This document shows positions 28,014 through 35,972 of a stretch of DNA of 64,000 bases, piece by piece. Under the pieces are notes generated by a model. The model was not told the origin of the DNA and did no database searches. It was given only the letters and a program-made list of their open reading frames with translations. Location: positions 62,001 to 126,000 of the forward strand of contig SVCA01000008.1 of the NCBI GenBank assembly GCA_015058625.1, written 5' to 3'. The position numbers and the translations under genes were made by a program. Source of the stretch: Pseudoselenomonas ruminantium. GTDB lineage: Bacteria > Bacillota > Negativicutes > Selenomonadales > Selenomonadaceae. Position 1 is the stretch's first letter. Each line of letters begins with the position of its first letter.

Positions 28014-29843
28014 CACTTCATCAAGCTGCTTACTTTTATACGTTGGAATCATATGTTTTAAAGTCTGCAATATTACTTTTTTTTCTCTTGTTTCGTTTAG
28101 TACTTGCAGACTTTGTTGCATGTCAATTTCGTCTAATGGTTGAATTTGCGCTTTAAAGATTTTCTTGTGTTTTGTACTGGTAGTGCCTTCTTCGCTGGTG
28201 AGGAGTTCTTCGTAGAGTTTCTCGCCAGGACGCAGGCCGGTGTAGAGGATTTTTATGTCTTTATCCGGAGTTAGGCCATGGAGTCTTATGAGATCTTCGG
28301 CCATGTCCTTGATTTTTACGGGCTTCCCCATGTCGAAGAGGAATACTTCGCCGCCTTCGGCCTGACTACCAGCCTGTAAGACTAGCTGTACCGCTTCAGG
28401 AATGGTCATGAAGTATCTGGTCATATCCTTGTGCGTGACGGTTACCGGTCCGCCTTCGGCAATCTGTTTTTCAAAGAGCGGTACTACGCTGCCGCGACTG
28501 CCTAAGACATTGCCAAATCTTACCGTGACAAATTTTGTCCGGCTATGCTGGTTGATTTCTTGCAACACCAATTCTGCCGTGCGCTTTGTCGCGCCCATTA
28601 CACTAGTAGGATTTACGGCTTTGTCAGTGGAAATCAGCACGAAGATTTCGGCGTGGTTTTCATCGGCCAGTTCGGCGACATTTTTTGTGCCGAAGATATT
28701 GTTTCTTACAGCCTCATCCGGCTGAATTTCCATTAAAGGCACATGCTTATGCGCGGCGGCGTGGAATACTACCTGCGGCCGGAATCTCTTAAAGATTCTT
28801 GCCATGCGTTCTCTGTCGGTAATATTGGCAATAACGGTATGGTAAATTTGCTCGGGGAATTTGCGTGACAACTCCTGATGGATTTCGTAGATGCTGTTTT
28901 CGCCCCGGCCTAAGAGAATGATTTCCTTTGCGCCTACCCGACTGATTTGGCGGGAGATTTCGGAACCAATACTGCCGCCTGCACCGGTGATGAGCACAGT
29001 CTTGCCTGCGATATAGCTGGTGATTTTTTCAAAATCCAATTGTATGGGGTCACGGCGAAGTAAATCTTCCAAGCTGATTTCGCGCATCTCGCCCATGTCG
29101 ATTTCGCCGTTTACCATGCTGTAAATGCCAGGCATGATGCAGACCTGCGCTCCTGTGGAACGGCAGGCATTATCGATATGGCGGATGGTATCGCCGTCTG
29201 CCGAAGGGATAGCGATAACGATTTTGTCTACAGCTTTGGCTCTGACGATAGGCGGCAGTTCGTCTACAGTTCCCAAGATAGGGAAACCTGCCAGACGGCC
29301 ATTTTTCTTCTTGGGGTCATCATCTACAAAGCCTACGATGTTGGTTGTTGCGGCACTGTTTTGCTCCAGTTCGCGCACCAGCATGGCCCCGGCATCACCA
29401 GCACCCACAATCAAAAGGTTTTGCCGGTCACCTTTGGATTCGGTTACGAGGTCAATATTGATTTTGAACATCAATCGACTGGCACCTATACCTCCCAAGG
29501 TCAGAATCCATGTGATGATAGGAATGCTGCGGGGCATATAGGTACCAGTCATGATGATGATGACAAATATCAATGCTTGTGATAATGTAACCGCACCGAT
29601 AAGTGCCACCAAATCCCGCATGCGGGCATAGTGCCAGATGCGGTGATACATGCCATAGAAGTAGAAGATAGCAAGACTTATCAATACTATCCACGGAATG
29701 CAATTCTGAACCGTTGCCAGCTCCTTGACAGGCAATGTACCTTCAAAACGCAGCAGGATAGCAAATATGGGCGCGATTGCAAGGATGATTGCATCTATCA
29801 GTATTAATTTGAATTTATCACGGATGCTTTGTAAGAAATTCAC
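28008..29843 (-). CDS. Membrane UDP-GlcNAc 4,6-dehydratase (PglF/CapD/FlaA1-long type)
   Basis: A 611-residue protein with four N-terminal membrane helices (from LILIDAIILAIAPIFAILL), a CoA-binding-like Rossmann domain (LLIVGAGDAGAMLVRELE at ~140) and a C-terminal SDR dehydratase domain (VLITGAGGSIGSEISRQ at ~290). The catalytic region reads LISTDKAVNPTSVMGATKR, with Met in place of the SDR Tyr as usual for this class. It makes UDP-4-keto-6-deoxy-GlcNAc for the aminotransferase downstream. The start codon is GTG, overlapping the wzz stop as GTGA. This is the first enzyme of the initiation module. Confidence 0.92.
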   Translation of the reverse strand: MNFLQSIRDKFKLILIDAIILAIAPIFAILLRFEGTLPVKELATVQNCIPWIVLISLAIFYFYGMYHRIWHYARMRDLVALIGAVTLSQALIFVIIIMTGTYMPRSIPIITWILTLGGIGASRLMFKINIDLVTESKGDRQNLLIVGAGDAGAMLVRELEQNSAATTNIVGFVDDDPKKKNGRLAGFPILGTVDELPPIVRAKAVDKIVIAIPSADGDTIRHIDNACRSTGAQVCIMPGIYSMVNGEIDMGEMREISLEDLLRRDPIQLDFEKITSYIAGKTVLITGAGGSIGSEISRQISRVGAKEIILLGRGENSIYEIHQELSRKFPEQIYHTVIANITDRERMARIFKRFRPQVVFHAAAHKHVPLMEIQPDEAVRNNIFGTKNVAELADENHAEIFVLISTDKAVNPTSVMGATKRTAELVLQEINQHSRTKFVTVRFGNVLGSRGSVVPLFEKQIAEGGPVTVTHKDMTRYFMTIPEAVQLVLQAGSQAEGGEVFLFDMGKPVKIKDMAEDLIRLHGLTPDKDIKILYTGLRPGEKLYEELLTSEEGTTSTKHKKIFKAQIQPLDEIDMQQSLQVLNETREKKVILQTLKHMIPTYKSKQLDEVK

Positions 29844-30733
29844 GCCTTATCCTCTTCCCTTTTGTTTTCTTTGCGGTAGCAAAGTAGCCCGTAGCCCAGG
29901 CTTAGCAAAGCTCCTATAGCAAATCCAGCAACTGCGTACAATTTCTTCTTAGAACGCGGGCCATTTTCCGTTGTAGGCAAGTTCGCCGGAGATACAACCT
30001 GTATTTCCTCGGAGCTCATCTGCTCACGAATCTTACTGGATTCCTGTTCTTTTACCAGATTGGCATAAATATCTTCCTTAATTTTGACATCTCGCTGCAA
30101 TTGACGGTAAGACTGGCTGTTTTCATTCTTTGGTGTTGCTGCGGCTTTTTCTTCGGCATCCATGAGAGCCTTCTTGGCATCTGCAACCTGTTTATCCAAA
30201 AAATCTGCTTTTCTGGACTGAATAGCCTGCTTGTTGCTGCTATGAGACTGCATAAATGTGTCCGTCAATTTCTGTGCAAGTTCTTGAGCTTGTTCTGGTG
30301 TACGGCCCGTAGCGGTAATCTTGACTAAATCAGTGCCTCGGATGTTTTCAATCTTCAAAATAGTTTTCAATGCAGCTTTCGAATCTATTTGCAAAGCACT
30401 AATCAGTCGGTCCCTTTCTTGCGGGTCTACAGAGTCCATATTTTTTACTGCCTTCTCTACCATTCCCGGCGACTGCAACAGTTCCACAATACTCATAATG
30501 TTTATGGGCTTATCTTCAGCCAGATTAATTGTGTCTGATAAATTAGCCACACGTTCATCTGTTTTTACTCGCACTTCTATTGTTGAACTATAGCTTGCCG
30601 GTTGTGTCATGGGGTAAGCAAAGCCTAACAGCACACCAGCTATGCAAAGTGCCATTACCTTCTTTTTCTTCCGCCAGAGTATTTTCCCAAGTTTTTCCAA
30701 ATCGATTTCATATTCCCGTTCTTTATCATCCAT
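29840..30733 (-). CDS. wzz: Wzz-type chain-length regulator
   Basis: A 297-residue inner-membrane protein with helices at ~24-44 (VMALCIAGVLLGFAYPM) and ~265-283 (LYAVAGFAIGALLSLGYG) around a periplasmic, partly coiled-coil domain. It starts with EIDLEKLGKILWRKKKK, as in Wzz/YveK proteins, and lacks a fused kinase. It sets polymer length together with Wzy. It is the first gene of the long minus-strand locus, with a ~65-nt leader from the promoter at 30.8 kb and GGGGAG before the ATG. Confidence 0.9.
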   Translation of the reverse strand: MDDKEREYEIDLEKLGKILWRKKKKVMALCIAGVLLGFAYPMTQPASYSSTIEVRVKTDERVANLSDTINLAEDKPINIMSIVELLQSPGMVEKAVKNMDSVDPQERDRLISALQIDSKAALKTILKIENIRGTDLVKITATGRTPEQAQELAQKLTDTFMQSHSSNKQAIQSRKADFLDKQVADAKKALMDAEEKAAATPKNENSQSYRQLQRDVKIKEDIYANLVKEQESSKIREQMSSEEIQVVSPANLPTTENGPRSKKKLYAVAGFAIGALLSLGYGLLCYRKENKREEDKA

Positions 30734-30805
30734 TAATACGTGCTTCTCCCCTTTTGTTTTCGTAACGTATCATTAATATATTTTTCGTCTCATTATGCAA
30801 CTTCT

Positions 30806-30834
30806 ATTATATGTTTCACTTTGTCGCAAGTCAA
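30806..30834 (-). promoter_or_regulatory. Promoter of the glycan locus
   Basis: On the minus strand TTGACT, 17 nt, TATAAT; transcription would start near 30799. The spacer contains ACTT/AAGT half sites (AAGTGAAAC, GACTTGCG) that could bind the divergent XRE regulator. Confidence 0.8.
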
Positions 30835-30886
30835 TATATTATGTTTCTTTACGGGATATTTCACACCACTCCCTGCAAATCTTTCA

Positions 30887-30892
30887 TATAAT
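30887..30892 (+). promoter_or_regulatory. -10 element of the XRE regulator gene
   Basis: A perfect TATAAT with no clear -35 box. A start site near 30899 would exclude the ATG at 30894 as the translation start. Confidence 0.4.
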
Positions 30893-30917
30893 AATGAAGA
30901 TACTTTACCGACAGGGA

Positions 30918-31313
30918 GTGATTCGCATCGAAAACAAGCTGCAATACTTGCGGGAACTGCATGATTTGAAACAACAGGAAGTGGCAGACGCATTAGGTGT
31001 CAGCCGTTCTACCTATGCCAACTATGAATCCGGCCGGCGTTCTCCTGATATTGACCTGTTGATAAGTCTGGCCGATTTTTATGGGATGTCGCTGGATGAG
31101 TTGACTGGTCACAAAGTAAAAGATTCCAATGCGATGCATCTTTCCCCGCAGGCTTTACGTATGCTAAAAAGCTTCAACCAACTATCACGCCCCATCCAAG
31201 AATGGTATATTGCCCATATTGATTTTGATGCCAAAACATCACACACGTTGGCAGGGGCAGCGTCACCTGCAATCAAATTCGAAACTGTCGCTGAAACAGG
31301 GCAACAAAAATAG
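30918..31313 (+). CDS. XRE-family transcriptional regulator
   Basis: About 131 residues: an N-terminal HTH (LRELHDLKQQEVADALGVSR, then STYANYESGRRSPDIDLLI) and a ~65-residue helical tail. It is divergent from the glycan locus and is a natural candidate to control it or the nearby toxin locus. Start choice is awkward: ATG 30894 lacks a ribosome site and lies upstream of the likely transcript start, GTG 30918 has AGG very close, and a non-AUG ATC at 30926 would be ideally spaced from AGGGAG. GTG is taken here. The stop codon lies inside the terminator stem. Confidence 0.85.
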   Translation: MIRIENKLQYLRELHDLKQQEVADALGVSRSTYANYESGRRSPDIDLLISLADFYGMSLDELTGHKVKDSNAMHLSPQALRMLKSFNQLSRPIQEWYIAHIDFDAKTSHTLAGAASPAIKFETVAETGQQK

Positions 31314-31352
31314 GCATTCCGATTCGCGTTGAATCGAAATGCCTATTTTTCT
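31306..31352 (+). terminator. Terminator of the XRE gene
   Basis: Arms AAATAGGCATT.CGATTC and GAATCG.AATGCCTATTT with a 5-nt loop and a T run. It contains the TAG stop codon and looks usable in both directions. Confidence 0.9.
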
Positions 31353-31381
31353 TGTACGAAGTATAAATTTTGTGCTAAAAT
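31352..31381 (+). promoter_or_regulatory. Promoter of Fst-like toxin A
   Basis: TTGTAC, 18 nt, TAAAAT with an extended -10 (TGCTAAAAT). Transcription would start at about 31387, at the base of the hairpin that hides the ribosome site. Confidence 0.7.
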
Positions 31382-31383
31382 GG

Positions 31384-31412
31384 CACTATCCTCCAACGAA
31401 AGGAGGGTAGTG
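31384..31412 (+). promoter_or_regulatory. 5' hairpin sequestering the toxin A ribosome site
   Basis: CACTATCCTCC pairs with GGAGGGTAGTG (one G-U pair), burying GGAGG 8 nt before the TTG start. The same layout is found at toxins B and C. Confidence 0.8.
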
Positions 31413-31414
31413 TT

Positions 31415-31498
31415 TTGTTTTTCTTCATTCGGAACGTGCTAATTCCGTTAGCCGTGGGTATCCTGCTTGAATTATTCAAGTACTGGCTGAACCACTAA
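31415..31498 (+). CDS. Fst/Ldr-like type I toxin peptide A
   Basis: A 27-residue peptide from a TTG start: three Phe, then NVLIPLAVGILLELFKYWLN and a final His. One membrane helix is followed by a short polar end. The pattern hydrophobic-P-hxVGhhLxhF-YWL is that of the Fst superfamily of type I toxins, known from enterococcal plasmid pAD1 and many Firmicute chromosomes. Two paralogues, B at 52760-52846 and C at 55571-55660, end in the same YWLNH. RNA architecture supports the call: a hairpin over the ribosome site, a bidirectional terminator, and a convergent short RNA with a copy of the start region. Such peptides damage the membrane when translated. Confidence 0.8.
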   Translation: MFFFIRNVLIPLAVGILLELFKYWLNH

Positions 31499-31516
31499 AA
31501 CAGAAAAAGCACAAAG

Positions 31517-31549
31517 AAAAAACGCTCGGCATTATGCTGGGCGTTTTTC
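31517..31549. terminator. Shared bidirectional terminator, locus A
   Basis: AAAAACGCTCGGC (31518-31530) pairs with GCTGGGCGTTTTT (31536-31548), with A and T tracts on the two sides. It ends both the toxin mRNA and the convergent antisense RNA. Confidence 0.85.
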
Positions 31550-31572
31550 TCGTGTTTTGTTTTCTTCTTCGT
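31517..31572 (-). ncRNA. Predicted antitoxin RNA of locus A
   Basis: The promoter on the minus strand at 31579-31607 reads TTGCTT, 17 nt, TATACT. The ~55-nt product carries a sequence complementary to the toxin start region: plus-strand GTGTTTTGTTTTCTTC at 31552-31567 repeats GTGTTTTGTTTTTCTTC at 31410-31426. It overlaps the toxin RNA at the terminator. This is the RNA II arrangement of par loci. Confidence 0.75.
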
Positions 31573-31623
31573 ATTTTTAGTATATCATCTCACGTAAAGA
31601 AAAGCAATCACTTTTTCATAGCC

Positions 31624-32961
31624 TTAATCCATTACCAAAACAGCTTCTTCCTCAGTCTTAAGCTGTGCCATGTCCTCACGGACTTCGCCGTTCCAGCGGT
31701 ATTTGACGGTCAGCACCAGTACAGCGGCAGCCAGCATAAATGCGGCCATGATGTAGTAACCCAGGTCAAATGCACCAGTATTGGTCTGCACCCAAGCCAT
31801 CATGTTCGGGCCAACCCAGCCGCCGATATTGCCGCAGGAATTGATAAGGGCAACAGAAGCAGCTGCTGCAGGGCCGGTCAGAAATGTGGTTGGAATCGTC
31901 CACCATACCCCCATGGCGGCATAGATGCCGATAGCGGAGAGGCATACGAGGAACAGAGCCATGCCCATACTGTCAACCAACGGGGAGCAGCCCAGGCCAA
32001 TGGCACCGACTAGCAGGGCGCCTGCCACATGCCAGACTTTATCGCCCGTCTTTGTCGAAGTATGGCCGATAATCACCTGCACCACGAGAGCCGCAATCAT
32101 GGGAATAGCGATAGCACCGCCCAGGAGGCTAGTAGACCAGCCAGAAAGTCCTTTGAGCACCGTGGGCATCCAGAAGTTGAAGCCCCAGAAGCCTACCACC
32201 CAGAGGAAATAGATAAGGCAAAGTTTCAGCACCTTTGGCTCGCAGAAAGCCTGCCAAACGGTGTATTTTTTTACGCGGTGCATAGCGGCCTGTTCTTCTT
32301 CATAAACTTTATTCAGGTATTCCTTTTCCGCATCTGTAAGCCAATGGGCCTGTTCGGGGCGGTCTTTGACGGCGAAGAAGAAATACACCGCAAAGAGCAG
32401 GGCAGGCAGTGCTTCAAGGATAAAGAGTTCTTGCCAGCCATGCAGGCCGAACAGGGAAGTTTCGAGCAGAACGCCTGCCAATGGCGCTCCGATAATCGTG
32501 GAAATCAACAGCGAAGTCAGCATCAGTGAAGTTGCTCTTGCACGCTCCCCAGCGGCAAACCAACGCGGGAATAAGACCGAATAGATGACCGGATACAAGC
32601 TGGCTTCTGACGCCCCCAGCAGGAACCGGCACAGGTAAAATTCCGACGGTGTTTTCACGAAGGCCATATACACGCACACCAATCCCCAGGTGAACATGAT
32701 ACGGGCAATCCACTTTGTCGCGGAGAACTTCGCCGCGACCAGCGAGCCGGGCACTTCAAAAATCAGATAGCCCACAAAGAAAATCCCAGCGCCCATGCCG
32801 AAAATTTCCGGCGTCAGCCAGGGCATATCTGCCGTCATGGTGAGTTTGGCGTAGGCCACATTGACCCGGTCAATGCAGGCAATAATGGACACCAGAAACA
32901 CCGGCAAAATAATGCGTAAGTCCCGCTTGCGCTTGAGTCGTTGTAAGTCTAAAGCTTCCAT
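31624..32961 (-). CDS. MFS transporter, anion:cation symporter (ACS) type
   Basis: A 445-residue protein with 12 helices. CIDRVNVAYAKLTM in helix 1, GYLIFEVPGSLVAAKF and RFLLGASEASLYPV place it in the ACS family with tartrate, phthalate and glucarate transporters. The substrate is unknown. A T-box leader lies directly upstream, so expression should rise when one tRNA is uncharged; the cargo may therefore be an amino acid, a precursor or a related acid. AGGGAGG precedes the ATG. Confidence 0.88.
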   Translation of the reverse strand: MEALDLQRLKRKRDLRIILPVFLVSIIACIDRVNVAYAKLTMTADMPWLTPEIFGMGAGIFFVGYLIFEVPGSLVAAKFSATKWIARIMFTWGLVCVYMAFVKTPSEFYLCRFLLGASEASLYPVIYSVLFPRWFAAGERARATSLMLTSLLISTIIGAPLAGVLLETSLFGLHGWQELFILEALPALLFAVYFFFAVKDRPEQAHWLTDAEKEYLNKVYEEEQAAMHRVKKYTVWQAFCEPKVLKLCLIYFLWVVGFWGFNFWMPTVLKGLSGWSTSLLGGAIAIPMIAALVVQVIIGHTSTKTGDKVWHVAGALLVGAIGLGCSPLVDSMGMALFLVCLSAIGIYAAMGVWWTIPTTFLTGPAAAASVALINSCGNIGGWVGPNMMAWVQTNTGAFDLGYYIMAAFMLAAAVLVLTVKYRWNGEVREDMAQLKTEEEAVLVMD

Positions 32962-32980
32962 AAATAATCCTCCCTTTCAA

Positions 32981-33252
32981 TAAAAAAAGCCCGTCCCGCG
33001 AAGGGACGGACTCATTATCCGTGTTACCACCCAAATTCCCTGCCTGTTTTTATGACAGGGCACTCTACTACGTACCAGCATACGCGGCTTCTGTAACGGG
33101 AAGCCCCCGTGGCCGCCTACTGCATTTGACATGTCAAATGCGTTCAGCACCATATCTCAAGGATGATTTTCCATTTCTGCTGGACTATCGGCTTACACCA
33201 TACCCGATTCGCTGGAAGTCTACTGGGAAATGTACTCTTTCCTCTCATTGAC
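32981..33252 (-). promoter_or_regulatory. T-box riboswitch upstream of the MFS gene
   Basis: On the minus strand: Stem I start GAGAGGAAAGAGTACA (around 33230-33245), an apical region with CAGCGAATCGGG and TGGTGTAAGCCGAT, the T-box core TTTGGGTGGTAACACGG (33019-33035), then a GC-rich terminator GTCCGTCCC/GGGACGGGC with seven T (32982-33011). The terminator ends about 20 nt before the transporter ATG. The specifier is not settled by eye; ATC (Ile) or AAT (Asn) within GGAAAATCATCC are candidates. Confidence 0.9.
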
Positions 33253-33320
33253 TGTATCTGTATTGTGGATTATTGTTTTCTTGAACACGTTTATTATCTT
33301 AACACCGGAGTGTAAAGTTG

Positions 33321-35012
33321 TCAACCGTCATGCGAAAAAATTTCCTTTTCCAGCATATCCCCTACTTTGCTGGCCATATGCGATAAATCCTGCAGATGAA
33401 TATAGCTGGAGCCATAGATTTTGCCTGCTGCCTCCGTCACCAGCTCCGCGGAAATCAGGCTGTTTATCAGCGCCATAACGGCAAAACCCTGCGCCTTCAG
33501 ATACTTAACACCTTGGGCTGCATCTTCCCGTGCCGGAAGGCCGCCGTAATTTTTGGCGGTGCCAAGGCCCTCTGCCGGAATGGGCTGCTCATCACTGGGG
33601 TCGGCATCGGTCAGGATAAAGAGCAGTTTCCTGCCGGGTATCTCTCCCCAAAGTTCCGGCACCGCCCGCAGGGCCAGCCCGTCCCGATTCCAGCCCTGCG
33701 CCTTGTAAGCGAAGATTCCCTGATTTGAAGTATCGTCAAAACCTTTTAGCAGGCGCAGAATTGTGCAGCCGCCCTGACTGAAAAAGGAAGCCGCTGCCAA
33801 TCGGATTCCCGCCAGTCCCAAGGCCTCGGCCAACAGATATGCCTGCGTAGCAATCACCATCTGCCGCCCCTTCCGGGAGTCCGAAGCATCCAGCAGCAGC
33901 ATCACGGAAAAATCAGCATAACTGGCCTTCTCCGCCGCCGTAAAAACCCGGCTGTCCTGCAATTTCACGCCCCTCCATACCCATCCGGGCGCCAGCCGCC
34001 CGCTGCGGGCCGGCAGCTCCATGGGCTGGCGGTGTACGAGCAAAGCATTTTGCAGGCGGCGGGTAAGTTCCCGCAATTCCGTACGGAACCACATCTGTTG
34101 CTGCTGAAAAAAATCCCAATTCTCACTTTGTGGTTTCCCCGTCTCTCTGGTAAACCAAAGCTGGGCATGGCGATGGATGCCCCGGCAAAGTTTTCCTTCT
34201 ATCCCGCTTAACCGTTCCTGACTGAACAACGGCTCGCCGTAAAGGCGGCTAAGTTCCGCCTCTGACCGCCTTCCTACCTTCGCCCCCGGCCAAAAGAATT
34301 TCTCTCCGCAATCAACCCCACCTGTGGCAGGCAGCAGAATGCCCGCTGCAAAATCCTCCCCATAGCGGCTATGCAGGGGCAGAATTTTATGCAGAAGGGC
34401 CTTAAGTCTTGGCGATAAGGAAAAGTGCAGGGCTTTGCGCGGGGCACCGTACCAATGAAAGCGAAAGAAGCGTTTGATAATCCCCTCCATGGCGGCAATG
34501 ATGTCATCGGTGCGCATTTGCCCTGTAAATTGCAGGGCTTTATAGAGCTTCCTGTCCCAGGGATTTAAGAGTTCCGGCTTCCCGCCCAAAATTTCCCGGC
34601 AGCGGGCGCATTTGAGATTATGGGCCAGTTCCTGCCGCATCATGAGCTGCTGAAAGGACAAGTCCACATCCTCTCGCAGGAACCGCGCCGCATGCTGACG
34701 GCGTAAACTTGCCAAAACAGGGCGGGCAGGCAGTTCCTTTTCATAGGCCGCCGCTTCCAGCCCCAGCCAGAATAGTTCGGTAAAGAGCTCTCCCAACAGG
34801 GATTTATCTAGGGTATTTTGCAGGTAAGCGGTCAGTTTTTCTGCATCATAATGACGGTGAACCAGCCCCACAATGGAATTGAGGTATAAATCCGGTTCAC
34901 CGTCTGCGTAAAAGGACAAAAAGGCCGGACGAAAGTCATAGCGCCCCGCCGCCGTCCAGACAATATTGAGTGCCCGCTTCTGCCGTTGGGCATGAAGATT
35001 TTCCTTTGACAT
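33321..35012 (-). CDS. VWA-domain protein partner of MoxR ATPase
   Basis: A 563-residue protein with a helical N-terminal ~350 residues and a C-terminal von Willebrand A domain whose MIDAS reads LLLDASDSRKG (DxSxS). ILTDADPSDEQPI continues the metal site. MoxR-VWA pairs such as NorQ/NorD and CbbQ/CbbO insert metals or remodel partner enzymes. It lies 6 nt after the AAA+ gene, in the same operon. A NorD-like distant relationship is possible, but no target enzyme gene is adjacent. Confidence 0.8.
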   Translation of the reverse strand: MSKENLHAQRQKRALNIVWTAAGRYDFRPAFLSFYADGEPDLYLNSIVGLVHRHYDAEKLTAYLQNTLDKSLLGELFTELFWLGLEAAAYEKELPARPVLASLRRQHAARFLREDVDLSFQQLMMRQELAHNLKCARCREILGGKPELLNPWDRKLYKALQFTGQMRTDDIIAAMEGIIKRFFRFHWYGAPRKALHFSLSPRLKALLHKILPLHSRYGEDFAAGILLPATGGVDCGEKFFWPGAKVGRRSEAELSRLYGEPLFSQERLSGIEGKLCRGIHRHAQLWFTRETGKPQSENWDFFQQQQMWFRTELRELTRRLQNALLVHRQPMELPARSGRLAPGWVWRGVKLQDSRVFTAAEKASYADFSVMLLLDASDSRKGRQMVIATQAYLLAEALGLAGIRLAAASFFSQGGCTILRLLKGFDDTSNQGIFAYKAQGWNRDGLALRAVPELWGEIPGRKLLFILTDADPSDEQPIPAEGLGTAKNYGGLPAREDAAQGVKYLKAQGFAVMALINSLISAELVTEAAGKIYGSSYIHLQDLSHMASKVGDMLEKEIFSHDG

Positions 35013-35018
35013 GTCAAT

Positions 35019-35942
35019 TTACCCCGCAAAGATTTCTTCCCTGCCCCAGTCCGCCGGCAGGCGCAGGGCGATAATGTCCTCAGCCAGCGCCCGCTCCTGC
35101 CAATCAAAGCATTTGCCCGTGAGCCCCATGGAAAAAGCCTGTCCCGCCGTAAGGCCCAGCTTAATAAGGCGCAAGGCTTCCAATAATCCCCGCAAGTCCA
35201 GCGCCCGGCCAGAGATTTCCCGGGCTTCGTATTTCTGCCGCAGGTCGAGGAACAAAGCTGCCATTGTGCGGGCAGCATTTTCCCGCAAATCCGGGAATTC
35301 GTATTTTAACAGGGAGATAAGTTCGCTTTCGCCGGGCACAGGCATATGAATGACCACAAAGCGGGATAGCAGCGCCTCATTCAGTTCACGCGTGCCGCTG
35401 TAGCCATAATTCATGGTGGCGATAAAGCGGGTGGCAGGATGAAGGTTTAAGCGCTCATAGCCCGGCACCTCCAGCTGGCGCCGATGGTCGAGCAGCGAAT
35501 GGAGCACCGCCAAGGCCTCGTTGCGGGCCATATTGATTTCATCGAGGACGCAGATACCGCCCGCCGTCACGCAGTCATGGACAGGGCCGGGCCGGAAGCA
35601 GACTTCGCCGCCTTTGAAGGTGTCCATGCCAATCAGATAGGAGGCATCCACATCAATATGAAAGGACACATTCCAAAGCGGCCGCCCCAAGAGCAGCGCC
35701 AGATTCTCCGCCAGAATATTTTTACCTGTGGCTTTAGGCCCTGCCAGCAGGAGGTTTGCCCCCGCCAACAGAGCCGTCAATGCCGCTGTTAAAATTTCTG
35801 TGCCAAAGTAGGGAAAGCGGGGCGCATTTACCTCCCGTTTTCCCTGCCAGGGATTGGCCTCGCGAAAGGCCGCAGCCTGCGCCAAAAGCTCAGGCTGCAA
35901 GCCCTGTCCACCGAAAAAATTCCTCATTTCCTCCGCTGTCAA
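35019..35942 (-). CDS. MoxR-type AAA+ ATPase
   Basis: A 307-residue AAA+ protein. Walker A reads LLLAGPKATGKNILAE, with Asn where Ser/Thr is usual; Walker B reads ICVLDEINMARNEALA, followed by HPATRFIATMNYGYSGTRE (sensor 1) and LLSRFVVIHM. It works with the VWA protein encoded next, as an ATP-driven remodelling pair. Overall layout resembles NorQ/CbbQ. Confidence 0.88.
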   Translation of the reverse strand: MTAEEMRNFFGGQGLQPELLAQAAAFREANPWQGKREVNAPRFPYFGTEILTAALTALLAGANLLLAGPKATGKNILAENLALLLGRPLWNVSFHIDVDASYLIGMDTFKGGEVCFRPGPVHDCVTAGGICVLDEINMARNEALAVLHSLLDHRRQLEVPGYERLNLHPATRFIATMNYGYSGTRELNEALLSRFVVIHMPVPGESELISLLKYEFPDLRENAARTMAALFLDLRQKYEAREISGRALDLRGLLEALRLIKLGLTAGQAFSMGLTGKCFDWQERALAEDIIALRLPADWGREEIFAG

Positions 35943-35972
35943 AACGAGTCACCTCCCAAGTGCTATCCGCCG

